Source: Schizochytrium sp. TIO01 (taxonomy: Eukaryota; Sar; Bigyra; Thraustochytrida; Thraustochytriidae). From it: DNA of 64,000 nucleotides. Position 1 is the first letter of the stretch; the number at the start of each line of letters is the position of its first letter. The notes below the pieces were generated by a model. It saw only the letters and a list, made by a program, of their open reading frames with translations, searched no databases and had not been told where the DNA came from. The stretch spans positions 2,749,102 to 2,813,101 of the forward strand of contig SMSO01000025.1 of assembly GCA_004764695.1 (NCBI GenBank). The letters are read 5' to 3'. Made by a program: the position numbers and the translations under genes. Below are positions 53,760 through 63,884 of the stretch, in pieces.

Positions 53760-54815
53760 TTACCTCGACCTGCGAGACTTGCCGGGGCGCGATTTCTTCT
53801 CTTGTCTAAAGATGGACCCGACGCTCTCGGCATCGTTCTTGCGCTGGGAGCGGCCACCATGTCCGTACTTCTCATTCTTGATCTGGCGGCGTTTGTTGGG
53901 GCGTCTGTCGGATCTGTCGTCGTTTCCACGTTTCCTGGAAGCACGCTGTGCAGAGGCCAGAGCTCCTTCACTGGATCCCTTGGCCTTGAACTCGGTAGCG
54001 AGCTCCTTCTCGCGTTTCTTCCAGGCAGACTTCTCCTTCTGCTTCTCTGCCTGAACCTTCTTGGCGTACTTTTTGTATTCCTGCTGCTGCTTACGCTGCT
54101 CGAATGCCTCGATCTTCTTCTTCTCAAAGAGAAGGTTCTGCTTCACGCGTGCCATGTGCTCATCGCTCTTGATCATCTCCGCAAAGTAGTCAATTGGGCG
54201 CATGTGCGGAATCTGCTCCTCATCGAGGCGAGCACGTCCAATTTTCACTGCAGCCAGAGCCTGATTATAGAACTCAACCTCGCGCTTCAAATCATCGTCC
54301 ACGTCATCGAAGGCACTCGGGTTCTCAGCAACCACAGCGAGAGTCTCAACGAATGGAAGCTTGAGCTTGAAATCCTCAAGGCGCTGGAGGACAGCCTCAT
54401 CGCGCCTCAATTGAGCCTCATCCTCGTCCTCGTCCTCGTCTTCGTCCTCGTCCACATCGTTTTCCTCATCCTCTTCGTCTTCCTCGCCTTCGACGACGTC
54501 CTTCTTGAGAGCAGCTCTCTCAGCCTTGATGCGGCGCAGGACCTCTTCTTCAGAGTCGTACTCCTCGTCATCTTGAGGAGCTCCGGCATCATCGACTTCA
54601 TCCTTTGCAGAAAATTTACCACCCTTCGCCTTCTTCTTCTGTTTCTTCATGGCCTTCTGCATATTTGCAATCTGGTCCAAGACGGCCTTGCCGCCCTCGC
54701 CGAGCGCCAGGTCCTGCTCCACATCAGCGGCTTCCGGGTCCACGAAGCCGGGTGCGTCTTCAGGCTCTGCGTTCTTGCGAACGCCACGAGCGCCGCCCTT
54801 CTGCTTCTTCGCCAT
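53760..54815 (-). CDS. EBP2: rRNA-processing protein EBP2
   Basis: The protein has 351 residues from an ATG. The EBP2 core is clear: KLPFVETLAV, then DDLKREVEFYNQALAAVK (family: DDFKREMxFYRQAQAAV), HMRPIDYFAEMIKSDEHMARV (family: RPxDYFAEMxKSDxxM), a long basic coiled coil with KKYAKKVQ, and the C-terminal NEKYGHGG followed by an Arg/Lys-rich tail. A highly acidic Glu/Asp stretch lies at ~105-140. EBP2 works in the nucleolus in pre-60S subunit assembly and 27S pre-rRNA processing. The length is near the human protein (~306) and yeast protein (~427). Codons are G/C-ending, typical of ribosome-biogenesis genes. Confidence 0.95.
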   Translation of the reverse strand: MAKKQKGGARGVRKNAEPEDAPGFVDPEAADVEQDLALGEGGKAVLDQIANMQKAMKKQKKKAKGGKFSAKDEVDDAGAPQDDEEYDSEEEVLRRIKAERAALKKDVVEGEEDEEDEENDVDEDEDEDEDEDEAQLRRDEAVLQRLEDFKLKLPFVETLAVVAENPSAFDDVDDDLKREVEFYNQALAAVKIGRARLDEEQIPHMRPIDYFAEMIKSDEHMARVKQNLLFEKKKIEAFEQRKQQQEYKKYAKKVQAEKQKEKSAWKKREKELATEFKAKGSSEGALASAQRASRKRGNDDRSDRRPNKRRQIKNEKYGHGGRSQRKNDAESVGSIFRQEKKSRPGKSRRSR

Positions 54816-56150
54816 TGCTACTGTCGAAGGTACGTGAGTTGCAACAAGCTGTCCTCGTTACAGCTCTGCGCCACGCCAGCGAAAGATGTCTGCGCTCGAC
54901 TGACTTCGCAATTCTCTCTGCGCCAGTGGAATTGCGCCTCGATTCCGCACTGTGGGCCCTGCGATATGCAAGTAGACTATTTCTTGAATAAGTGAGTTAT
55001 ACAGAATATTAAAGTGAATTAAATAACCTATAATTCATTTGTGTGCAGAAGACCGTCCTTGCTACAATAACTGGCTGCCGCGAGGCCTCCACAATTGTGG
55101 CTCCACTGCTTATGAGGAGGGTCTTTTAAATGCTTGGCGGCTAGTTATCGAGAGCGACGTGGGATGTAATGTCCACATGACGGCGGAGCGAACAACTTAA
55201 GTAGTTGGCATGGCGAGACGAAGGCATGTAAGGCTCATCAAGATAGTGTAGAAGGGGAAGAGAAAACTAGCAGAGTATAAGGCGAAGATTGTCTTGAAAG
55301 CGAAGCGTTATGGAGCGAAACATGGCCAATTTCCTTCGTGCTGTGTGCCGAATGCTGTGTGTTGGTCTATTTGTAATGATCGTGGCCATGTTCTTCATTT
55401 CTGAACCCATTATAATGGCAGAAAGTAGCTCGCTCCACTTGCTTTGTGAGAATACTGAGATGAACTTTCCCTTAATCGTTCGCCTTCTCTTGGCCCGTGG
55501 AGACCTGTATAGCTTCCCAAATATGCCAAGAAGCCATATACGACCTTCACCTTACAGATCGAGCGAAGTTCTCTCTTTCAACGTTCGTCCCAATTGTACA
55601 ACGAAGTGACATGTCATTCATTGCTTAGCACCCAGCTAACACGTTCTAGGCAGGAGCTATGATAACATTTTCTTAAAATAACCAAAACATTTGAGCAAAA
55701 ACTTTTGTGCACATTAAAGTCAGACCTCGAAAGATCAATCTGTTCACCAACTCGAGGTCGCTAAATCAGGGGCGAGTAACAGCGTAAGGTAGACCTGGTT
55801 TCTTGCTTCAAGAAGTACTCCCCTTCTAACTTGGGCAGAGTAGTGACAGCCGAGTTTGAGATCTTGCTGGGTGCGAACAAATCTATTTGTAGCTGTCCGC
55901 CGAGGGAAACAAGAGCAGCGGCGATATTCAAAGCGAACGGCCCAGCATAGAACGAAGACTTAAAGGCAACACTGCCATCTCATACACGTGGAGAATATTG
56001 TATAAACTCGGACGTCTGCGTGATAAGATATTTGGCTGACCGAAGCTAGATTTCCGTGTTTCGCCCGTTTTAATTTGAACCCCTTGCAAAACCAAGACCA
56101 AAATCTGTGGAACCTTCAAATAAGGGGCTAGAGAATCACCCCAGCTCAAG
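54816..56150. other. Intergenic region between divergent EBP2 and HMA-oxygenase genes
   Basis: About 1.3 kb that should contain both promoters. It holds one small open frame, listed separately at low confidence. Confidence 0.4.
55310..55609 (+). CDS. Possible small membrane protein (doubtful)
   Basis: An ATG-started frame of 99 codons has one strong hydrophobic helix near the N-terminus (MLCVGLFVMIVAMFFIS) and no known domain. It sits alone between two divergent genes. Chance frames of this length occur elsewhere in the window, so support is weak. Confidence 0.2.
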   Translation: MERNMANFLRAVCRMLCVGLFVMIVAMFFISEPIIMAESSSLHLLCENTEMNFPLIVRLLLARGDLYSFPNMPRSHIRPSPYRSSEVLSFNVRPNCTTK

Positions 56151-57335
56151 ATGGATATCTATATGAAGACAATAGCTACTGTTGGTGTGGTTGCCGCCGT
56201 AGTGGCGAGGCAACGTGCAGTTGTGCGACAGCAAAAGCTGCGTAAAAGCATGCACACCGTGGAGCTCTATGTAACAGGTATGGCTGCCAAAGTAAATTGT
56301 GATAGCGACATTAAATCAGCACTTCAAAGTATTTCAGGCGTCCAGAAGGTCACTGTTAACACGAAGCTCAAGCGTGTAGTAACTTTGGCAGATGCGTCCG
56401 TGAAGGAAGATGATTTAATCGCAAAGCTCAAATCCTTGGGCTTGTCCGCCAAAGTCACAGAGCCAGAGAATAAAATCCGCCGTGTCAAACTTCGGGTCAC
56501 TGGAATGATGTGCGATAAAAATTGTGGGGCCAATGTCATTAAGGCACTCAAGGCTGTGACAGGTGTTCAAGAGGCTATGGCATCTGCTCAAGCCGGTACG
56601 GCTAACATCCTGGTTGAGGATGGAGTCAAGGACAAAGATCTTGTCACAGCTGTACAAGCTATTGGTTTTGAGGCTGAAGTGGTGCATCTTGGCGCTCTTC
56701 TGCGTCGGAAAGTGGCTCCTCCTCAGGACCGAATGCGGCATGCATGCATTCGTGATGTGATTCCTCAGGATGAAATTACCCAGGCTTTCGAAGGAGTGAA
56801 AAAGTATTACCATGAGCAGCAATTGCAAGAATACAGTAGATATAAAAATTGGACTCAGTCATGTTACATGGAGTGCCATGAACATTGGAGCCCGCAAGTT
56901 CCCGTCACTGAGGCGTTGCGCGATGCAATGAAACCTGCATTAGAGCAGTGCCGCCTTCGCTTCAAGAAGTGGTATGAGGACCTTCATGGGCTGAAGGACG
57001 CTGAGGTTTTTGCACTTAATAGTTTCATTACAAAGTATATTCCTGTCAAAGGAAAGGAAGAGTTCGGCAAGCATGTCGACAGTGCCAAGGCTGATGGAAG
57101 CCTCATCCTTGCTCTGCCTACAGATGACCCTCATGACTGGCCAGGAATCAAAATTTGGGATGGTCCTAAAGGAGCAGATGGCGAAAGACCTGAGCACACA
57201 TATGTTTTGCAGCCAGGTGACATTTGCTGTATGGACGCTTTAGTCTGGCATCATGGTCTACCTATCACTAAAGGCGCACGATATGTTGCTGTTTGTTTCT
57301 ACCGTTGCAAGTGGAAGGAAGTCAAGGGCATATGA
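56151..57335 (+). CDS. Two heavy-metal-associated domains fused to a 2OG-Fe(II) oxygenase
   Basis: The protein has 394 residues from an ATG. A hydrophobic N-terminus (~6-19, then basic) suggests a membrane anchor or mitochondrial signal. Two HMA-type ferredoxin folds follow: ~36-104 (ELYVTGMAAKVNC) and ~110-178 (KLRVTGMMCDKNCGANV). The second has Cys121 and Cys125 in CxxxC spacing, not the usual CxxC. The first keeps only one Cys (~50). The C-terminal half (~200-390) is a double-stranded beta-helix oxygenase: His308 and Asp310 in KHVD, then PGDICCMDALVWHHGLP with His367 as the third iron ligand, and Arg377 (GARY) for 2-oxoglutarate. Hydroxylation of a protein or small molecule with metal-linked control is possible; the substrate is unknown. 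It is convergent with CFAP61. Confidence 0.85.
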   Translation: MDIYMKTIATVGVVAAVVARQRAVVRQQKLRKSMHTVELYVTGMAAKVNCDSDIKSALQSISGVQKVTVNTKLKRVVTLADASVKEDDLIAKLKSLGLSAKVTEPENKIRRVKLRVTGMMCDKNCGANVIKALKAVTGVQEAMASAQAGTANILVEDGVKDKDLVTAVQAIGFEAEVVHLGALLRRKVAPPQDRMRHACIRDVIPQDEITQAFEGVKKYYHEQQLQEYSRYKNWTQSCYMECHEHWSPQVPVTEALRDAMKPALEQCRLRFKKWYEDLHGLKDAEVFALNSFITKYIPVKGKEEFGKHVDSAKADGSLILALPTDDPHDWPGIKIWDGPKGADGERPEHTYVLQPGDICCMDALVWHHGLPITKGARYVAVCFYRCKWKEVKGI

Positions 57336-57545
57336 ATATAAGTATTTTTTCTCACATTTCTTCTCTTTGTTGTCTCCTCTAACTATTACACTGTTTATTT
57401 GTAGTTGTATCCTTCTTCGTGTATAATGAGACGCACACTATATTGTAAACCTAAAGCATGTTGCAAAAAATATATATTAAGAAGAATATAGGTTGAATAT
57501 TGTTTGGGATAGTTCATGTTCGATTAATAAGCCTAGGGAAATTAA
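57336..57545. other. Short convergent spacer
   Basis: 210 bases between the stop codons of the HMA-oxygenase and CFAP61 genes. AT-rich, with AATATATATTAAG-like sequence. Both 3' ends must lie here. Confidence 0.5.
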
Positions 57546-60500
57546 TCACTTCTTATTTGCTACCGATGCAGACCGTCGTAGTGCAGGCAATGCATACATA
57601 TCAAGAAGGTCAGCGTTATCATGAAGAAAACTGACAACCCGAGCTTGAATAGATTTCTTTGTCAAGCCAGGCAAGCACTGCCCTGAATGACCAACTAGTT
57701 GCCCTCTTGCAACTGCAATGTCAAGATCTTCAGCATTTTCGGCACCATATGCATCGGTAAGTTTTGTGACAACATCTTGCAAAGATACATCAGAAGAGCT
57801 AGCAAATAGACCTTGTAAATCCCTGCAAAAGCTTCCAAAACGATCATGGTAAAGCGCAGACGCCCAATCTTGTGAGAGGAAGTCGAGCAAATCAGTTACT
57901 CTGCCCTGAGAAAGCTGTTCCTCTATGCCATTGAGGTAGGAAATGTGCAACCCAACGAGCTGATCTACCGGCGTCACTCGGTTCTTTAGAGCACGCATGC
58001 GAGATTCCGACAGATTGGCTTCTAACCCGAGCTTAGTCGCTTTCGCGCGTACAACATCATCGGTAAATGCGTACGAGACACTCGCAATGAACCCAGCAAA
58101 GGTTATTTCAAGGCGACAAAAGTTGTCCTCCGTCTTTGTCTCATAGACAGTGTGGCGCTCAGAGCCATCCCAGCCCGGCGTGCAAGCATGGAAATAAGTC
58201 ACTTGGCCCGGAAGCTCAACATTGTGCGCAAGAATGTTTGGCATTGACCAAGCCGGCAAGGAATCTGACAAAGAATCAGTCAAGTTATAGGAGCCTCCAT
58301 TCTGCCCAGGCTGTTGAAGAGGATCTACAAAGCTCAAAAGGCTTGCGGCAACACGAGCGCCAACCTCGCGCGAACTGTGGTGCTCCATGACTAAGGGAGC
58401 CCGGTATCTTCTAGAAAACTTCGTATTAGTTCCACAACCCAGAATGCGTGGATCAATAGTTTGAAAAGAGCTGTTCACTACCATGCGACCATCATACACA
58501 AGCCCTGTGTCGTTAACGGATGCAAATACATCTGGGTCAACATTTCGGCGATCTGCTGCGATGAGCAAACGACAGTTAATTTGCTCCAACAGATCTTCTT
58601 CTGTTGATGAGTGGCTTACAAGGGGCTTTGATTGTTCTGCCTTCTCTTCGCCATTATAGTCAAGGTCGTCATATTCTTGATAATTATCTTCGTGTGAAGA
58701 TTCCTTCGATTCTTCGGAGTTTGCAGATGGGCCTGCACTTTTTTCCCCTCCAGAAATATCGTTACTAGGGTCAGCTGCCTTTAAGAAGGTGGCCTGAGAC
58801 ACTGCGCCTGTGCCCGGGTCACGGGTGACTCCAGTGAGTTTATACCCCGAAAGGATCTGAACGCCAGCGTCTTTAATATCCTTTGTTACTCGTTCAGACA
58901 CCCACACATCGCGAGCAAAAGTCTGATCAGTAGAGTCAGATCGAGCAGGTGGCTGGACTAAAGTGATGCATGGCCCTGGCAATCCCCAGGTCATCAAGGC
59001 TTGCACGGCTGCATATGCTTCCAGGGTATCACCATAGACAATTGTAGGAGACTTAATTTTTGCGTGTTTGTTCTCAATTGCACGTCGAAGCATCACTGCC
59101 TCCCGAGGGTTGCCACCGATAGAGTATGCAGACTCCGCTAAAGATTTGGATTCAACAAGATCACTATGTTTGATATCACACAAACGATGCAGAGTTGTGT
59201 CTTGCAGGCCTGTAGCAAGAACAAGAAAGTCATAGGGAAGCAAGGAGCCGTCAGCGAGAACCACCGCCTGGGGATCGCGCTCAATGAACAGCATCCGATC
59301 TTCTACAATTGTAATCCTGTCTCGCAGTCCAAGGCGATCCAAGAGACGCGAGTCATAGCCTCCTGGTGCACTTGTTCCCTGAGTGCAGAGAGAACGTACG
59401 CCATCGAAGCGTTCATCAGCTACACCCCCGGGTGCCACTAGCGTAAGTTTGGGGAAATATGCATGCGGGAGGGTCAAAAGTTCCTCTAAAACAGATAGAC
59501 CTGCTGTAGAGGCACCAATAACCACGATTCGAGCATTAAGAGTAAGACGTGGCTCGGATAGGGCAGCACGTGAAAGCATAAACAGAGAAAAACGTGTGTC
59601 CTTCTCCGGTGCTTCGTGAATATGCCGTAATTTCATTGCCCGCTGCAAGTGAAAAGTACGCCGAGGACGAATCGGTGCCATTTCTTGCACAACAGCAACT
59701 GGGGGTAGGTCACCAGGGAAAAGCTTATAGACAAGACCATCAAGCGCTGTCAAACGCATTACCTCTTGAAGGATGAGCCGCGCAAACTGGTTAAAAATAG
59801 GAAGAAGGGAGACCTGTAGCACTACGCCAAACTTTAGACTCTCTCTCATCGCTGCGATAGAGGGCACACCTTGCACAGTTTCCATATGAAACTTATGGCC
59901 GAGTTTAATGAGGTCGTCCTTGCTAATCTCGGGGCAAATGACTACCAATCCGATAAGTTGGCCAAGGACTTCAACTAGCAGAGTCGAGTTTCCCTTATTG
60001 ACAACTTGGGCTTGAACATCATCGAGCGTATCCAAACCATCAAGAAGGTCTACTATAGCTGCCAAGTCTTCATCACTGTGATCAGAGCGGCGTACTGTGA
60101 GCTGGCTACCTCCAACCCATCGAGGGCGAGGCTCAGATAGCTTCTCTTCAGAGAATTTTGACTCCTCGCCGATCGAGAAGTCCCCTGCCTTGAGTACTCT
60201 GAGCGCATCTCTGTGCAACAAATAAAGACTATGGGAAAGCGTAGATCCCTCACGTGGAGCGATGACAGTAAAGTAAGGCAATAAAGCGCTTTCATAAACC
60301 TCGCTGGGAAGAGTAAGGACACAGTACTCCCGCCCTGGAAACGACTCAAACGCTGATATTAGAACGTCACGAGTTCGTGAACGGTGTTCTTCTGAAATAC
60401 AGAAAACAGAAATTGCAAAGACGTTTCCGGCAGCCTTTTCCTCTGCAAATTTGCTCTCCATAATATCGGACTCGGATGTGATCTCACTTGACGGGACAAG

Positions 60501-61310
60501 ATTATCAAACGCTTCAAGCTCAAAGTTATTTTGCAAAAGACTTACGTCGATTTGTGTTGTGAGACACATCATGCCAACTGCGCGTCCGCGTAAAGTAGCA
60601 GCGACGGCACGGTTGTTTTCATCTTGAGCTTCGATTAGTTCAGCAAGGAAGAATTCGCCAAACGTCTTAGTCAGTACCTGGCTCTGAGAGTCGAAGATCT
60701 TGACAAGGTCGTCATAATCTTCGACCTGTGCCGGGCGAGTGTCAAGATTCAGCCTCCAGCTAGTTCTTCGACAACACATAACAAGCCAAGGGGTTTCATT
60801 CAGATTCTCTGTAGCTGCAGGATCGCAATAAGCCCCAATGTCGTCGAAGTATAAATCGTTGTAGAGATCTTTGTGGCGGCTCTTTGGGTGGCACATGAGC
60901 ATTACAAAGTCAGTCCGTGGCATTGTGTCAAAGAGTGCGCGCATAACGAGGTCGAAGCTTGCTGCACTAACACCATCAGCAGCTCCCCAGCAAGTTAGAA
61001 AAATCAAGTTTGAGGTTTCAACACCAGAAATCTGCAATGCGGCCACTGCATCCTCTGCCTTTGAGAAGCCTTGTGCAGGTCGATCGTCAAATGAAGCGAA
61101 CGCAACAACATCACCCTGTGCGTCCTCAACTGTCACGCACAGTAGTGAGCCAGGAAGAAGATCTCTTATGAACTTATCAGCGACATCTGCAGATTGCTGC
61201 GAGGCAACACTTGCCTCGCTAAACCATTCTTGTGCGTGAACAAGCTTCGCAAGAGCTTTCGCATCCTTGGCGTCAGAACGACGAATCGTCAAGCCGTCAT
61301 AGTCTGCCAT
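57546..61310 (-). CDS. CFAP61: Cilia- and flagella-associated protein 61 (CFAP61)
   Basis: The protein has 1254 residues from an ATG, close to the human protein (~1240). The N-terminus (LTIRRSDAKDAKALAKLV) and later EDYDDLVKIFDSQSQVL, FFLAELIEAQDE and GRAVGMMCL match the acetyltransferase-like (GNAT-fold) repeats of CFAP61. From ~594 a Rossmann unit begins (ARIVVIGASTAGLSVLEELL), with YDFLVLATGLQDT and a second nucleotide-fold half typical of the pyridine-nucleotide oxidoreductase-like C-terminus. An acidic low-complexity insertion lies near 855-910. CFAP61 is part of the calmodulin- and spoke-associated complex at the base of radial spoke 3 in motile cilia. With CEP19 it supports a motile flagellate stage. 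No intron is seen despite the length. Confidence 0.95.
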   Translation of the reverse strand: MADYDGLTIRRSDAKDAKALAKLVHAQEWFSEASVASQQSADVADKFIRDLLPGSLLCVTVEDAQGDVVAFASFDDRPAQGFSKAEDAVAALQISGVETSNLIFLTCWGAADGVSAASFDLVMRALFDTMPRTDFVMLMCHPKSRHKDLYNDLYFDDIGAYCDPAATENLNETPWLVMCCRRTSWRLNLDTRPAQVEDYDDLVKIFDSQSQVLTKTFGEFFLAELIEAQDENNRAVAATLRGRAVGMMCLTTQIDVSLLQNNFELEAFDNLVPSSEITSESDIMESKFAEEKAAGNVFAISVFCISEEHRSRTRDVLISAFESFPGREYCVLTLPSEVYESALLPYFTVIAPREGSTLSHSLYLLHRDALRVLKAGDFSIGEESKFSEEKLSEPRPRWVGGSQLTVRRSDHSDEDLAAIVDLLDGLDTLDDVQAQVVNKGNSTLLVEVLGQLIGLVVICPEISKDDLIKLGHKFHMETVQGVPSIAAMRESLKFGVVLQVSLLPIFNQFARLILQEVMRLTALDGLVYKLFPGDLPPVAVVQEMAPIRPRRTFHLQRAMKLRHIHEAPEKDTRFSLFMLSRAALSEPRLTLNARIVVIGASTAGLSVLEELLTLPHAYFPKLTLVAPGGVADERFDGVRSLCTQGTSAPGGYDSRLLDRLGLRDRITIVEDRMLFIERDPQAVVLADGSLLPYDFLVLATGLQDTTLHRLCDIKHSDLVESKSLAESAYSIGGNPREAVMLRRAIENKHAKIKSPTIVYGDTLEAYAAVQALMTWGLPGPCITLVQPPARSDSTDQTFARDVWVSERVTKDIKDAGVQILSGYKLTGVTRDPGTGAVSQATFLKAADPSNDISGGEKSAGPSANSEESKESSHEDNYQEYDDLDYNGEEKAEQSKPLVSHSSTEEDLLEQINCRLLIAADRRNVDPDVFASVNDTGLVYDGRMVVNSSFQTIDPRILGCGTNTKFSRRYRAPLVMEHHSSREVGARVAASLLSFVDPLQQPGQNGGSYNLTDSLSDSLPAWSMPNILAHNVELPGQVTYFHACTPGWDGSERHTVYETKTEDNFCRLEITFAGFIASVSYAFTDDVVRAKATKLGLEANLSESRMRALKNRVTPVDQLVGLHISYLNGIEEQLSQGRVTDLLDFLSQDWASALYHDRFGSFCRDLQGLFASSSDVSLQDVVTKLTDAYGAENAEDLDIAVARGQLVGHSGQCLPGLTKKSIQARVVSFLHDNADLLDMYALPALRRSASVANKK

Positions 61311-62351
61311 GATGTCTTTTCCTTGTGTATATACTCCTGTGCACGGGAGTAATCAGGAGCGTTTACGTATGCCACTCGGGCGAAAGGCACTGAGCGTGGA
61401 CCCTTTTTGATTTGGCGCAGGGACTACGGAATCCGTGGAGCTCCACGATTCTTCCCCTTGCTGTAGGAATTTTGGCTGCCAAGTAGTGCACGCGTGCCCC
61501 TAATCTAATCAGCAATATAATGAATTCCCCAGAAAGTAGCATCCATAAGTTCTAGATGGTCAGCCGATTTCATGAACTCGAAGGGTGTGTTTAATCATTG
61601 TTCTCAGAAAATTGCTTAGCTAAATTTACGAGCCGTTGAGCTTTGCTATAATTAGTCATTACCCTAGTATCTTCAAAAGGTAACACTATCATGTCTATCA
61701 ATAGGAGGACCTGATGCAAAAGGTTGCTCGCACCGCCACATCTACTAGCAAGGACTGGAAAGCTGCAAGACATGATTTTGCAATAGGATCTGGGCACTGT
61801 ATTTTTTATTCAACTTTTCTACTAGACCTATGTATACATATATATAATGTTAAATTTAATTATTTTTTTTTATTTTTTTTAATACAATTATAAAACACTA
61901 TAGATGGACAGAAGAACGTGGGGCCAACATTTGATGGCATGTGTACTTATGTGTCTAGTCTAAAATTTGGAAGGGGCATTTGAGAAGACAAGCAAATCGG
62001 ATAATACAGGGCTCGCATTAGGTACTTAGAGTTACCTTTAAAAATGTCAAAATACGCTGCACCCTTCAACACCTCTTGACATTCTTCCATTGATTTGATA
62101 TTGATAAGACAAAAAAAAAACAGAAAATTTGATTTCTTTTTTTTATAATTCGTGTGATATGAATTACATACAGCAAAATTTGGATACAGGGTGAGGGATA
62201 ATTCTTCTTAATTTAACATGTCTTCTTCTAAGATGCGCCAGCGGAGTGGCGACAGAAAAAAGAGATGATTTACAATTGGCCACTAAGTTGCGATTTACGC
62301 TGCACACCATCGACTACATAAAGTAAAAGACGAGTTAGAATATAACATCAC
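61311..62351. other. Intergenic region
   Basis: About 1 kb of AT-rich sequence with T- and A-runs (61855-61890, 62110-62145) between two minus-strand genes. The CFAP61 promoter should lie at its left. No gene was recognised. Confidence 0.45.
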
Positions 62352-63884
62352 TCATTGCCAAGGCATATGTTTTGGAACGCACAGAGTCTTTTCCGCTCCA
62401 ACTCGGTAGGATAGAGCCGGCACAGGTCGGCAATGAGTGGAAGTATCCGAAGTAATATGTTGTTCGAAAATTGTTCGAACCGTCTGTAGCTTTTCCTCAA
62501 TACCTTGACCAGCAGGATGGACAATGAAGGTTCCCGGTACAAAAGTCCACGGCTGAGCCGACATAACACAATGAGGAACAAAGAGAGTTCTGTCGCGATA
62601 CTCTTTGTGAATTAATTTTTGATGCCTGTCGACGTGGGATAGTGCCATGTGGGAATACATTTGGCTCTTGGCTAAAAGGGCGCGTTTTTCCTCTGTATAC
62701 AGGCTCTTGATATGAGGACCGCCAAAGAGAACAACAATGAGTGCACTCTGTTCACTCCACTCAGGGATTGGGGCAGGAAAGACATCCCACACCGTATTGA
62801 GAAGGTCTTTGGACCACGTGGAGTCACGGACGAAGAACGAGCCGCTGTTAATCCCATTCCAGTCACCACCAATGATGAGATCCTTGTCCTGAGCTGCGAA
62901 TACATCAAGACTGACAGCCATATTGGTGAAAATAGCATCTGCATCCATCCAGAAAACTAAACGAATTTCTGGAGAAGCAAGGACAGCTTGAATGAGGGGA
63001 ATCTTAGCCCAGGCAAATCCACGCTCATCCCAGCCTTCCTTCAAGCGAAACTGAAGGTTGGAGAAGACCTCTGGGGAGGTACCAATTTCTCCATGACGGA
63101 CAGCCACATGTCTGTATCCATGGCGATTAGCATAGTCTTTATGATTTCGAAACGTGCGACTGTACAGCTCGTTATGAAGCTCGCCTCCAAACAGCGAAAC
63201 TACAGCAATTTCGTTTGGCTGCGGATGTTTGTATAAATTTCTTACAGAACTTTTGATTACGTGTTTGGTGGCATCATTTACTAGACGACCATACGCATCT
63301 TTGCACATGCCTGGGAAAACCGGATGCCTTGTTGCGTAGTCCTTGATGCTCTCTTGCAGATGCATCGAATCTCTTGCTGCGTCATCCTCAATATTTGCAT
63401 TGGGAATGTGCGGCGGAATTTCATATTTGCCCTCCCATGGGCGCATCTGAACAAACCCTTCCTCTTCGATATCCCACACGGCCCTGAGGATAGAATTTGG
63501 TCCAGCGGAATTCCTTTGCGTTCTCCAAGCACTCCTTCTAAAGGCATCTACCAAACTCGGCATTCCCAGCCCCAGGAACATGACCACTGCCAACACACAG
63601 GCTATTTTGGCTATAGTTTGGCCGCCAGTTTCCCCGCGGCGGTGCTCGTGCTCTTTCTCATCAAGGTAATACTGTTGGCATTCAGGATCATGCTTGCTTA
63701 TTTTGTTGCTGCTGGTGCTGTTGTTGAAGTAGAAGTAGCTGTACGGGCAGGAGCTGGTTTTGACTCCGCTGCTCTTCGCTGCGCTCCGCTCCTCCGGCGT
63801 TGTCATATGGGACAAAGAATACCCAGACAACAACGACGCCGACGTTGTAGGTTTGTCATCCGTGTCGCTCCGATGCCGCTGCAT
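62352..63884 (-). CDS. GT34-family glycosyltransferase (GMA12/MNN10-like), type II Golgi membrane protein
   Basis: From the first ATG inside the window (63884) the protein has 510 residues. The frame is open upstream to the window edge without another ATG, so the true start may be outside. After a Ser/Thr-rich cytoplasmic part, a single helix (~91-111, IACVLAVVMFLGLGMPSLVDA) gives type II topology. The luminal domain has HGYRH, FAWAKIPLIQAVLAS and FWMDADAIFTN with the DXD motif (DAD, ~314-316), then DLIIGGDWNGINSGSFFVRDS and a conserved C-terminal FIVHPAG. These are GT34 signatures, a family that includes yeast alpha-1,6-mannosyltransferase subunits, fission yeast galactosyltransferase Gma12 and plant xylosyltransferases. 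It probably transfers a hexose or pentose from a nucleotide sugar in the Golgi; the donor is unknown. Confidence 0.88.
   Translation of the reverse strand: MQRHRSDTDDKPTTSASLLSGYSLSHMTTPEERSAAKSSGVKTSSCPYSYFYFNNSTSSNKISKHDPECQQYYLDEKEHEHRRGETGGQTIAKIACVLAVVMFLGLGMPSLVDAFRRSAWRTQRNSAGPNSILRAVWDIEEEGFVQMRPWEGKYEIPPHIPNANIEDDAARDSMHLQESIKDYATRHPVFPGMCKDAYGRLVNDATKHVIKSSVRNLYKHPQPNEIAVVSLFGGELHNELYSRTFRNHKDYANRHGYRHVAVRHGEIGTSPEVFSNLQFRLKEGWDERGFAWAKIPLIQAVLASPEIRLVFWMDADAIFTNMAVSLDVFAAQDKDLIIGGDWNGINSGSFFVRDSTWSKDLLNTVWDVFPAPIPEWSEQSALIVVLFGGPHIKSLYTEEKRALLAKSQMYSHMALSHVDRHQKLIHKEYRDRTLFVPHCVMSAQPWTFVPGTFIVHPAGQGIEEKLQTVRTIFEQHITSDTSTHCRPVPALSYRVGAEKTLCVPKHMPWQ

Noticed and set aside
53724-54995. 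423-codon plus-strand Leu-rich frame
   Set aside because: It is antisense to EBP2; the EBP2 family motifs on the minus strand settle the coding strand.
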